In this document: positions 1 to 5,461 of the stretch, in pieces | How positions within the stretch are numbered: position 1 is the first letter of the stretch | How the letters are laid out: every line of letters begins with the position of its first letter | Assembly (NCBI GenBank): GCA_964393865.1 | Contig: CAYMUW010000081.1 | Span: 1 to 5,461, forward strand | Length of the DNA: 5,461 nucleotides | DNA from: Suilimivivens sp964393865 | GTDB taxonomy: Bacteria > Bacillota > Clostridia > Lachnospirales > Lachnospiraceae | Direction of reading: 5' to 3' | Translations under genes and position numbers: made by a program | Notes under the pieces: generated by a model | What the model was told of the DNA's origin: nothing | The model's input: only the letters and a program-made list of their open reading frames with translations | The model's database searches: none

Positions 1-1
1 C

Positions 2-133
2 ACGAATACAGGTCACAAACACCACCCATCCACCCAGTGTTATCCAGTCCATTTTACCACTTTTTATCCACAAAATATAGAAAAAACAGCACCAAGCAAC
101 ACTAAATAATGTGCCAATTACCCCATCAGTAGA
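2..133 (-). other. Open hydrophobic reading frame beyond the uvrB breakpoint, runs off left edge
   Basis: After the stop codon of the uvrB fragment, the same minus-strand frame stays open for 44 codons to the window edge. It has two hydrophobic stretches, about codons 5-23 (rich in F, W, C, I, L) and 31-43 (ITLGGWVVFVTCI), separated by the short polar KSGKMD. This resembles two membrane segments. The only ATG is codon 28 (positions 50-52), and I see no good Shine-Dalgarno sequence before it. The segment could be the start of a small membrane protein, the middle of a protein that lost its 5' end when uvrB was cut, or chance. It shows no resemblance to UvrB. I do not recognise the product. Confidence 0.25.
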
Positions 134-469
134 TTAGCTCACAAAGTACTCAACCGCATTTTCGGGGAAAAATTCCTTAAATTCAGAGTACAATTGTCCT
201 GCAAGGGTCTTATTATGGCTTATGATAAGAGTCGGCTTATTAAGCGCTGCAATAATATTCGCCATAGTGAACGTCTTGCCCGAACCTGTGACCCCCAGTA
301 AAGTCTGGAACTGGTTGCCCTCCTTAAAGCCTTTTATCAGGGCTTCTATCGCCTGCGGCTGGTCGCCGGTGGGGGCGTAGGGGCTGTGCAGGATGAAGCT
401 GCTGCCTTCCGGGTGTAATATATATTCAGACTGTTCATTTTGTGCATTTTTCGCAGAAAAATTCTGCAC
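134..469 (-). pseudogene. uvrB: Truncated UvrB, N-terminal 111 residues only
   Basis: UvrB is the damage-verifying helicase-like subunit of the UvrABC nucleotide excision repair enzyme and is normally about 660 residues. This piece holds the family's N-terminal signature: SPYAPTGDQPQAIEAL at about residues 29-44, then the Walker A loop GVTGSGKT at about 59-66, then NKPTLIISHNKTLAGQLYSEF and FPENAVEYFVS. The frame then meets TAA, exactly where UvrB proteins continue with YYDYYQPEAYVP, the tyrosine-rich beta-hairpin. The remaining domains, including the other helicase motifs and the UvrC/UvrA-binding regions, are absent, so the piece cannot work as UvrB. I chose the GTG at 467-469 because GGAGGTGA lies 7 nt upstream (477-484); the frame also opens at a GTG at 524-526 with no comparable site. 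About 25 residues precede the usual UvrB start region, and no start codon lies closer. The piece follows ecfT by 85 nt with no terminator between them. I saw no convincing LexA box. An assembly chimera is the main alternative to a real deletion or insertion. Confidence 0.9.
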
Positions 470-476
470 GAACCAG

Positions 477-484
477 TCACCTCC
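477..484 (-). promoter_or_regulatory. Ribosome binding site of the uvrB fragment
   Basis: The minus strand reads GGAGGTGA, a near-perfect match to the anti-Shine-Dalgarno complement, 7 nt before the GTG at 467-469. It decides the start: the upstream in-frame GTG at 524-526 lacks such a site. Its quality suggests this is the original start region of a once intact uvrB. Confidence 0.75.
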
Positions 485-531
485 GATTTCATAGTAAAAA
501 GTTTGTGTATTCGCCGGAAATTGCACAAGCG

Positions 532-561
532 CTATCGTTTTATATACTATCGCTTTATATA
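532..561. repeat. 15-bp tandem direct repeat across the ecfT stop codon
   Basis: Positions 532-546 and 547-561 are head-to-tail copies of a 15-bp unit, differing only at 538 (T) versus 553 (C). On the minus strand each unit reads TATATAAA(A/G)CGATAG. The unit length is a multiple of three, so the TAA that ends ecfT (555-557) is repeated in frame at 540-542. It looks like a local slippage duplication between ecfT and the uvrB remnant. I see no terminator hairpin in this stretch. Confidence 0.85.
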
Positions 562-1382
562 AAAGGATTAAAATATCTTCCGCCGTTGACTGTCATAAAC
601 AACGCGGACAACGCCAACATGAAAACCGCTATAAAAACGGCGGCATAATCTTCTTTCCTGAAAGGTTTCTCTACGATCCATGTTCTTTTCTTATTCTTTC
701 CAAACCCCCTAAGCTCCATTGCGTTTGATATCACTTCAATTCTCTGAAGGCTTGACAAAACCAGAGGGAACAGGATTGCCGCAGAATTTTTCAATCTGTC
801 AGTCAGTTTATCCTTTTTGCTTAAATCAATTCCCCTTGCCTGCTGTGCTTGGGAGATTTCATGAAAATCACGCTGTACATCCGGAATATAACGAAGCGCT
901 ATGGCAACGGAATAGCCTACCTTATAGCTGACTCCGATCTTATTCAGGCTGGCAGCAAACTCACTGGGATTGGTTGTCAAAATAAACAAGAGGGCAATCG
1001 GGATTACCGCCATAAGCTTCATCATAAAGTTAAACAGATAAAAAAGTTCCTCCGCTATGATCGAATAACGCCAGAACAAATGCACGATCTCATGCTTAGT
1101 TCCGTATATATCAACCCCCTGTTCCGGCGAAAAAACAAATAATGCGATCAGGTTAAGAGCGGTCAGCCACGCTATAAACAGGACCGCGAACCGGATATCC
1201 TTCCATTTCAGCCGCGACATCAGAAAAAAAATCATGCCCATGAGAAACATGACGGTCAAAACCCTTGTATCATAGGTGATCATGGCAGCAATGCTCCACA
1301 ACAGGAAAAAAATAAACTTTGTGCTTCCGGTCAGCCTGTGAATGGGGGAATCCTTTTTAATATAAGAAAGCGCCGCACTCAT
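555..1382 (-). CDS. ecfT: ECF transporter transmembrane coupling protein EcfT (T-component, CbiQ family)
   Basis: This is the membrane scaffold of an energy-coupling factor importer. It carries ATPase movements to the substrate-binding S-component. The 275-residue protein has hydrophobic segments at about residues 22-36, 41-56, 64-84, 113-136 and 247-265, plus a cytoplasmic helical domain. That domain carries both hallmark coupling motifs: QQARGID (ARG at 182-184) and AMELRGFG (LRG at 224-226), whose arginines contact the two ATPase subunits in known ECF structures. Length and motif spacing fit the family. The ATG at 1380-1382 overlaps the TGA of the upstream ATPase gene as ATGA. A GGGAGGTGA ribosome binding site (1387-1395) lies inside the last ATPase codons, so translational coupling is likely. 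It is the last gene of the S-AA-T operon. Its sole T-component neighbours mean it probably serves this one S-component (group I arrangement), which is inference. Confidence 0.93.
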   Translation of the reverse strand: MSAALSYIKKDSPIHRLTGSTKFIFFLLWSIAAMITYDTRVLTVMFLMGMIFFLMSRLKWKDIRFAVLFIAWLTALNLIALFVFSPEQGVDIYGTKHEIVHLFWRYSIIAEELFYLFNFMMKLMAVIPIALLFILTTNPSEFAASLNKIGVSYKVGYSVAIALRYIPDVQRDFHEISQAQQARGIDLSKKDKLTDRLKNSAAILFPLVLSSLQRIEVISNAMELRGFGKNKKRTWIVEKPFRKEDYAAVFIAVFMLALSALFMTVNGGRYFNPFI

Positions 1383-3091
1383 GCCCTCACCTCCCTGTCA
1401 TATTCAATAAATGCCCTGATATAGCTTTCCGGCGGCAGATCGCAGAGCTTTGCCATTTCATACAGGGAAGTCTCCTTAAGGCTGGCCTTTGCCAGCAGCA
1501 CGGGATCGGCAAAAAGAGCCTGCGGGGTTGTATCGGCAATCTTTCTTCCGTTTGCAAATACAAGGCTTCTTTCCGTATACTCCAGCATCAGATGCATGTC
1601 ATGGGTGATCATTAAAACGGTTATTCCCTTTTTATTCAGATTCCGCAGGAATTCCATGATCTCCGTATAATGTCTGAAATCCTGCCCGGCCGTAGGCTCA
1701 TCCAGGATCAGTATCTGCGGATTGGCGACAAGGATGCTGGCAATCGTAACACGTTTTTTCTGCCCATAGCTTAACGCATTGACAGGCCAGCTTCTGAATT
1801 CATAAAGGCCGCATATTTTCAGGGTATCATAGACCCTTTGCCTGATCACCTCTTCCGGCAGGTCCTGAAGAGTAAGCGTTAAAGCAACCTCATCATATAT
1901 CATAGGCTTACTGATCATCTGATTAGGGTTCTGCATAACATAGCCGATATGCGCCGCTCTCTCCTTAATAGTATCGCCGGACATGTCGCTGCCTTTATAA
2001 TAAAGCATACCCTTATCCGGTCTTTCAAAACCGCACAGGAGCTTTGCCATAGTGCTTTTGCCGGCGCCGTTTTTCCCCACAATACTGATCATTTCACCCG
2101 CTCTGACGGAAAAGCTGATATCCGTCAGATTTTCTTTTTCCGGCGTATATCCGAAATGGATCCCTTCGACTCTGAGTACTTCCGGAGTCTCTGCTGCCGG
2201 TTCCTTTTCCCTGCGCTCCGCAAACCATTTCCTGACCTGTGCCTTATGCTCTTCCTTAAGCACGAGTGTCCGCATACTTTCTACATGCATATCCTCCGTC
2301 AGGCTTACCCCCGCATATTTTAAGGCAGTCAGATACAAAGGCTCCCGGATGCCGGCTTTGACGAGCTTGTCCGATAAGAACAGCTCTTCGGGTCTGGAAT
2401 CATTAATGATACGCCCATTCTCCATCAAAATGATCCGGTCGGCTCCCATATGCATGGCATCCTCCAGGCGATGCTCAATAATAATAACCGTCTTATCTCC
2501 TGACTTCTGCAGCCGGTCGATCAGCTCGACAGCATCCCTGCCTGATGCAGGATCAAGATTTGCCAGAGGTTCGTCAAATAATAATATAGGTACATTATTG
2601 ATCATAACGCCTGCCATAGAAACCCTCTGCTTTTGCCCGCCCGAAAGCTCATGAGGCGCCGCTTCCATTTTATCCTCAAGAGAAACCTTTCCGGCTTCCG
2701 CATACGTTCGTTCCAGCATCTCCTTCTGCGGTACGCAATCGTTTTCCATGGAAAACGCGATGTCTTCCAGAACTGTCATTCCGATAAACTGGCCGTCCGT
2801 ATCCTGGAGCACAGTCCCCACGAAGCGGCTGAGTCCGAAAATACTGGATTCTGCAGCATCTACACCGCAAATGGTCAAGACGCCCGTACTTTTTCCGGGA
2901 TAACTAAAGGGGTTCAAACCATTAAGGCAATGGGCCAGGGTGCTTTTTCCGCACCCTGACGGCCCAACGATAATGATTCGTTCCCCTCTGTTGATCTCCA
3001 GATTGATATGGTGGATTGTCGGCTCTGCCTGAGCGCGATAATGATATGTATAATCTTTAAATGAGACTATAGGTTCCCGCATTTTGATCAA
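1379..3091 (-). CDS. ECF transporter ATPase, two ABC domains fused in one chain
   Basis: This protein powers an ECF importer by ATP hydrolysis on the cytoplasmic face. It is 570 residues with two complete ABC domains, as in the YkoD-type fusions of Firmicutes, replacing separate EcfA1 and EcfA2 subunits. Domain 1: Walker A GPSGCGKST (43-51), Q-loop Gln96, signature LSGGQ (149-153), Walker B ILLFDEP (169-175) with catalytic Glu174, switch His207. Domain 2: Walker A GKNGAGKST (339-347), Q-loop Gln387, signature LSYGQ (440-444), Walker B ILILDEP (460-466) with Glu465, switch His497. All catalytic residues are present in both halves, joined by a linker at about 235-305. The start is ambiguous. 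TTG at 3089-3091 overlaps the upstream TGA (TTGA) but sits only about 3 nt from AAGGA. ATG at 3080-3082, three codons in, sits about 12 nt from it. Its stop overlaps the ecfT start by 4 nt. Substrate cannot be read from this subunit. Confidence 0.95.
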   Translation of the reverse strand: MIKMREPIVSFKDYTYHYRAQAEPTIHHINLEINRGERIIIVGPSGCGKSTLAHCLNGLNPFSYPGKSTGVLTICGVDAAESSIFGLSRFVGTVLQDTDGQFIGMTVLEDIAFSMENDCVPQKEMLERTYAEAGKVSLEDKMEAAPHELSGGQKQRVSMAGVMINNVPILLFDEPLANLDPASGRDAVELIDRLQKSGDKTVIIIEHRLEDAMHMGADRIILMENGRIINDSRPEELFLSDKLVKAGIREPLYLTALKYAGVSLTEDMHVESMRTLVLKEEHKAQVRKWFAERREKEPAAETPEVLRVEGIHFGYTPEKENLTDISFSVRAGEMISIVGKNGAGKSTMAKLLCGFERPDKGMLYYKGSDMSGDTIKERAAHIGYVMQNPNQMISKPMIYDEVALTLTLQDLPEEVIRQRVYDTLKICGLYEFRSWPVNALSYGQKKRVTIASILVANPQILILDEPTAGQDFRHYTEIMEFLRNLNKKGITVLMITHDMHLMLEYTERSLVFANGRKIADTTPQALFADPVLLAKASLKETSLYEMAKLCDLPPESYIRAFIEYDREVRA

Positions 3092-3645
3092 TCTTCCTTC
3101 TGAAGGCTTCCCGCTTTTGTTCTTGTCTTAGCATAGGCTAGCAGCAATAAAGTTCCTACGATAGCGGTGGTAAGCGCGTTCATGCCCCATGCCGTTAAAC
3201 TCTGTGCCACTAATTTTGATAATGCCTCATCATAGATCAGGATATCCAGCGCCGTTGCTATCCCAACCCAGCAGATACCGTGGGCTATGATCTGGACAAC
3301 ATTGAAGATCACAATTTCCCGGATGCCGAATTGGCCGTTTTCAATGTCGATGGCCTTTTTTACAAAACCTATGATAAGCCCATACACGGCGGATGCAATG
3401 ATCCAGCTCCACCACGGGCTTCCCCATGACAAGTCGATCAGCGTATGTCCGATAAATCCGGCCAGCATACTGACAACAGGACCAAAAATAACGCCAAACA
3501 CAGATAATACGCCGTACTGGATGTTAGCTGTAGTATTGGGAACAGGCGTAGGTATTGCCACAAAACGGCCCAGTACAAAAAAAAGCGCTGCGCCGATACC
3601 GATCGCTACAATGCTTTTGATGGTAATATTATTCTTTTTCTCCAT
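3088..3645 (-). CDS. ECF transporter S-component, UPF0397 family (substrate unassigned)
   Basis: S-components are small membrane proteins that bind the substrate and dock on the EcfT/ATPase module. Taken from the ATG at 3643-3645 the protein has 185 residues and about five or six hydrophobic segments. Family-like stretches are IGIGAALFFVLGRFVAIPTP near the N-terminus, GFIGHTLIDL followed by GSPWWSWIIAS in the middle, and the charged tail LLAYAKTRTKAGSLQKED. I recognise these as UPF0397 (the DUF1393 group). Some databases label that family riboflavin-type ECF S-component, but I would not take that as this protein's substrate. I chose this start because GGAGG (3654-3658) sits 8 nt upstream. An in-frame ATG at 3697-3699 would add 18 residues, but it lies against the -10 box of the best promoter and has no ribosome binding site. 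It is the first gene of the operon, and its TGA overlaps the ATPase TTG. Family confidence is high, substrate confidence is low. Confidence 0.9.
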   Translation of the reverse strand: MEKKNNITIKSIVAIGIGAALFFVLGRFVAIPTPVPNTTANIQYGVLSVFGVIFGPVVSMLAGFIGHTLIDLSWGSPWWSWIIASAVYGLIIGFVKKAIDIENGQFGIREIVIFNVVQIIAHGICWVGIATALDILIYDEALSKLVAQSLTAWGMNALTTAIVGTLLLLAYAKTRTKAGSLQKED

Positions 3646-3653
3646 AAAATTAT

Positions 3654-3658
3654 CCTCC
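3654..3658 (-). promoter_or_regulatory. Ribosome binding site of the S-component gene
   Basis: The minus strand reads ACGGAGGATA, with GGAGG 8 nt before the ATG at 3643-3645. This site fixes the start 18 codons downstream of the longest open frame. Confidence 0.8.
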
Positions 3659-3689
3659 GTTACAAGAAAATGTTTGGTTACCAATTCCC

Positions 3690-3717
3690 ATTTTAACATA
3701 TTGCGGTTTTATTGCAA
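3690..3717 (-). promoter_or_regulatory. Probable sigma-A promoter of the ECF operon
   Basis: On the minus strand, TTGCAA (3712-3717) and TAAAAT (3690-3695) are separated by 16 bp. They match the consensus at 4/6 and 5/6 positions. Transcription would start near 3683, leaving a leader of about 37 nt before the S-component ATG, with no room for a known vitamin riboswitch. The box lies between the methyltransferase terminator and the operon, where a promoter is expected. It is predicted by eye only. Confidence 0.55.
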
Positions 3718-3723
3718 GCCGTA

Positions 3724-3848
3724 CAGCATACTAAATAAAATAAAATGAAAACAGAAAGAATATCCCCTGTCCCTGTTCAAGCATAAAAAACCCCGCGCCA
3801 GTAACGGCACGAGGAGCGCTATTGTATCATGGTAATAATAGTATGCTG
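3724..3848. repeat. 10-bp inverted repeat pair flanking the methyltransferase terminator
   Basis: CAGCATACTA (3724-3733) and its exact reverse complement TAGTATGCTG (3839-3848) face each other across about 105 bp that include the terminator. The match does not extend on either side. A further CAGCATA occurs at about 3860. The rest of the gap from 3700 to 3950 is AT-rich, with no gene I can support on either strand. A chance match in AT-rich DNA is quite possible. Confidence 0.35.
3785..3814 (-). terminator. Rho-independent terminator after the methyltransferase gene
   Basis: On the minus strand, CCTCGTGCC and GGCGCGGGG pair over 9 bp (two G-U pairs) around the loop GTTACT, followed directly by six T (3785-3790). 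There is no T-run on the other side, so it acts only for minus-strand transcripts. It lies about 136 nt past the methyltransferase stop and about 70 nt before the ECF operon promoter, separating the two units. Confidence 0.85.
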
Positions 3849-3950
3849 AAACATAATGCAGCATATTGCTAAGATACGGCAAATTTCAAAATATACTATT
3901 TTTCCGATTTCTATTTCTGTAACCAGTACCGCTGTCTTTTAGATCCATTA

Positions 3951-4901
3951 TTATTTCTTCTTAAAAACTCCTACGATCTCTCTTCCAAATCCCATATCGC
4001 CCAGCATACGGAAAATCTCCACGGTACGCTCCACAGAAATATCATGGAACAGATTTTCCAGACATACCATGCTCTTATGCGAGGCTTTCCCGGTTTCAGG
4101 CTTTTCATAATAATTGGTAAAGGGATTCACAAGCCAGAAATCCACAAACGTATCCCCATAGAAATCCAGACATTCCAATCCGTTTGCGTCCAATCTGGCA
4201 ATCAGTCCTTCCCGGTTAAAATATCCTGTCTTGTCCGGAGCATCCAGCCAATACTCCTCCTTCATTTCTCCCTTCTTCAACAACATTCTCTGCAGGTTAG
4301 AATAATTATTCGCAACCTTTACGACCAAAAGCGACTGTTTGTCCATGACCCTCTTTATGTTGTCCAGGCAGACATCCACGTCGTATACCATATCCAGACA
4401 ACGGTCAATATTGACTACATCGTAAATTTCCCCGCGTTCTTCCATGATGGGAAGCAGCGTTTCCATATTTCCCTTTTCAAAGAAAGGCAGCATCTCCGGA
4501 TGAAAATGCTCAAGCGCATAGGAACCGATGTCGATTCCCTTTACCCGTTTTCCCCTGTCATGGAAAAACTGTAATAGAAATCCCTCGCCGCATCCGATAT
4601 CAAGAAGAGAATAATCCCCGCTCTTTCCTACCTTTTCAAGATTCTGCTCGATAACGTAAGCCCGTTCTTCAATCTGGTTATGCAGATATTCCAAGTCTTC
4701 CGGCGGATATTCCGTCTTTTCATAAGTAGTACCGGCATAATCCTGAAAATAATGCTCTTCAAAATATTGATTCCTTTCCTGCATCGTATTTTTCTGCCGG
4801 AGTTCATAATAACCGTACTGATTCAAAAAAACCGGCTCATAAATATCTTCTTTCTTAAATTCCTCCGGTTGGTTTATCTTCCATTCATCTTTTTGTACCA
4901 T
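3951..4901 (-). CDS. Class I SAM-dependent methyltransferase, substrate unknown
   Basis: This is a 316-residue cytoplasmic protein with a Rossmann-type S-adenosylmethionine-binding domain. Motif I is LLDIGCGEGFLL (about residues 99-110). The acidic motif II region is VKGIDIGSYALEHF (about 120-133), with Asp124 well placed to hold the SAM ribose. Motif IV-like YDVVNIDRCLDMVYD follows at about 160-174, then the strand LLVVKVANNYSNLQ. The N-terminal 80 residues are charged and rich in Tyr and Glu (YFEEHYFQDYAGTTY), as in Methyltransf_23-type enzymes. Many of those act on sugars, lipids or small metabolites, but nothing here fixes the substrate. I chose the ATG at 4899-4901, which has a purine-rich GGAAGG ribosome binding site 8 nt upstream. 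An in-frame ATG at 4959-4961 would add 20 Lys/Arg-rich residues but overlaps the likely promoter. The gene stands alone between two terminators, so neighbours give no clue to its role. Confidence 0.85.
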   Translation of the reverse strand: MVQKDEWKINQPEEFKKEDIYEPVFLNQYGYYELRQKNTMQERNQYFEEHYFQDYAGTTYEKTEYPPEDLEYLHNQIEERAYVIEQNLEKVGKSGDYSLLDIGCGEGFLLQFFHDRGKRVKGIDIGSYALEHFHPEMLPFFEKGNMETLLPIMEERGEIYDVVNIDRCLDMVYDVDVCLDNIKRVMDKQSLLVVKVANNYSNLQRMLLKKGEMKEEYWLDAPDKTGYFNREGLIARLDANGLECLDFYGDTFVDFWLVNPFTNYYEKPETGKASHKSMVCLENLFHDISVERTVEIFRMLGDMGFGREIVGVFKKK

Positions 4902-4917
4902 ATTGCCACCCTTCCTT

Positions 4918-4932
4918 TCTAAGCGCTTTCTT
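4918..4932 (-). promoter_or_regulatory. Weak cre-like site (possible CcpA operator) at the methyltransferase promoter
   Basis: The minus strand reads AAGAAAGCGCTTAGA, matching the catabolite-responsive element consensus WTGNAANCGNWNNCW at all but two fixed positions. It contains the palindrome AAGCGCTT and sits just after the -10 box, over the expected transcription start, where a bound repressor would block. Two mismatches make it a tentative call. Confidence 0.2.
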
Positions 4933-4961
4933 TTGATACAATATTTTACAGGATATTCCAA
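4933..4961 (-). promoter_or_regulatory. Candidate promoter of the methyltransferase gene
   Basis: On the minus strand, TTGGAA (4956-4961) and TATCAA (4933-4938) are spaced by 17 bp, each 4/6 to the sigma-A consensus. Transcription would start near 4926, about 25 nt before the chosen ATG. It lies downstream of the terminator at 5030-5070, as expected for an independent unit. The match is moderate. Confidence 0.4.
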
Positions 4962-5029
4962 AGGTTTTGGTGGACTGCCGGTCTACATTCAATTCCTTAC
5001 AAAAAATTTCATTTTGCGGGCGCGCACAT

Positions 5030-5070
5030 AAAAACAGCAGCACTTCCATTTCCGGTGCTGCTGCTTTTTT
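5030..5070. terminator. Perfect 9-bp hairpin terminator, T-runs on both strands
   Basis: CAGCAGCAC (5035-5043) pairs perfectly with GTGCTGCTG (5055-5063) around an 11-nt loop. Five A flank it on the left (5030-5034) and six T on the right (5065-5070), so it can end transcription in both directions. Its clear user is the minus-strand gene that stops at 5111, 41 nt upstream. No plus-strand gene approaches it. Confidence 0.85.
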
Positions 5071-5110
5071 CTTACTTCATATTTCATTTTTGCTAAAATT
5101 GCCACACGAA

Positions 5111-5461
5111 CTAATCGTTGTGAAGCCACGGGCTGAGATACTTTTCATCGACAGGCCACGGGAAAACTTCGGGACTGGCTCTGTACTCATTCGGCCGGGA
5201 GCTCGTGACCTGAATGGCAAAGCGGTATGACTTATCCCTTCGATTTACATACTCCCCCGGAATGCGGACGCCCGGCCAGCCGTTCTCCACCATTTTACTC
5301 TTAAAATAGTAATTACTGTTGACCCACTCCCCGTCCTCATCATATACAAAGACCTGAATCGTGTCCTTATCCTCATAATCGTCCCAGTTACTAAACGAGG
5401 CATAATACACTGTACTCTCCTCATCCTGATCTATAATCCACGAAAGGTCTTCGGGCGCCGG
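5111..5461 (-). CDS. C-terminal part of an unrecognised acidic protein, possibly Fn3-like
   Basis: The reading frame is open from the window edge to TAA at 5111-5113, giving the last 116 residues of a longer protein. The GTG at 5408-5410 is not a convincing start: the frame continues upstream without a stop (beginning PAPEDLSWIIDQDEES) and no ribosome binding site precedes it. The sequence is rich in Asp, Glu, Tyr and Trp. It suggests alternating beta strands: STVYYASFSNW, DTIQVFVYDEDGEWV, then a turn with GWPGVRIPGEYV, then SYRFAIQVTSS and a Pro-rich end (ASPEVFPWPVDEKYLSPWL). The YRFAIQVTS strand with a following polar loop resembles the last strands of fibronectin type III-like modules in secreted Firmicutes proteins. 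That is a weak resemblance, and I do not recognise the family. No membrane segment or sorting signal is seen in this part. A strong terminator follows. Confidence 0.7.
   Translation of the reverse strand, partial: PAPEDLSWIIDQDEESTVYYASFSNWDDYEDKDTIQVFVYDEDGEWVNSNYYFKSKMVENGWPGVRIPGEYVNRRDKSYRFAIQVTSSRPNEYRASPEVFPWPVDEKYLSPWLHND

Noticed and set aside
500..520. Possible LexA (SOS) box before uvrB, half-site CGAAT
   Set aside because: The second half-site does not match the Gram-positive consensus CGAAC-N4-GTTCG.
470..526. Longer uvrB start at the GTG 524-526
   Set aside because: No Shine-Dalgarno precedes it, whereas GGAGGTGA stands 7 nt before the GTG at 467-469.
2052..2654. Long plus-strand open frame (200 codons) opposite the ATPase gene
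   Set aside because: It lies wholly within the strongly conserved double-ABC gene on the other strand, with low-complexity Ser/Pro/Ile content. It is a shadow frame.
3287..3748. Plus-strand frame of 153 codons opposite the S-component
   Set aside because: It overlaps a well-supported UPF0397 gene and its promoter region, and its product looks like a reverse-strand shadow.
3761..3780. Doubled ACAGGG ACAGGGG motif on the minus strand, like repeats near REP/IS200-type elements in Clostridia
   Set aside because: Only one site, no partner inverted copy nearby and no transposase in the window.
3791..3814. The hairpin at 3791-3814 as a riboswitch expression platform for the ECF operon
   Set aside because: A promoter candidate lies after it, and no aptamer-like fold is seen between 3815 and 3950. 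It fits better as the methyltransferase terminator.
4044..4574. Plus-strand frame of 176 codons opposite the methyltransferase
   Set aside because: It is antisense to a gene with clear SAM-binding motifs and has no ribosome binding site or recognisable domain.

Overview
The window looks like chromosomal DNA from a low-to-moderate-GC Bacillota, most likely a Clostridia (Lachnospiraceae-like) bacterium. The reasons are strong GGAGG-type ribosome binding sites, GTG and TTG starts, sigma-A-like promoters, U-tract terminators, and a group I ECF transporter operon with an S-component typical of Firmicutes. Every gene I can support lies on the minus strand, so transcription runs from high to low coordinates.

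Right edge to left: (1) 5461-5111 is the C-terminal 116 residues of an unrecognised, Tyr- and Asp/Glu-rich protein, possibly ending in an Fn3-like beta fold. A perfect 9-bp GC-rich hairpin terminator follows it (5030-5070). (2) 4901-3951 is a stand-alone class I SAM-dependent methyltransferase with its own candidate promoter and a U-tract terminator (3785-3814). (3) 3645-555 is a compact three-gene ECF (energy-coupling factor) transporter operon: a UPF0397-type S-component, a fused double-ABC ATPase and an EcfT transmembrane coupling protein. Each stop overlaps the next start (TTGA, then ATGA), so translation is probably coupled. Together these form a complete S-AA-T uptake transporter for an unidentified small molecule, probably a vitamin-like nutrient. 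The candidate promoter leaves only about 37 nt of leader, too short for a usual vitamin riboswitch. (4) 469-134 is the 5' end of uvrB with a good ribosome binding site. It stops abruptly after VEYFVS, just before the tyrosine-rich beta-hairpin that UvrB needs to probe DNA damage, so it is a truncated remnant. Beyond the stop the sequence is not UvrB, and it keeps an open, hydrophobic reading frame to the window edge.

I see no convincing new defence, CRISPR, phage or toxin system. The most unusual places are the uvrB breakpoint at about 133-137, the 15-bp tandem repeat that duplicates the ecfT stop codon, and the uncharacterised protein at the right edge.
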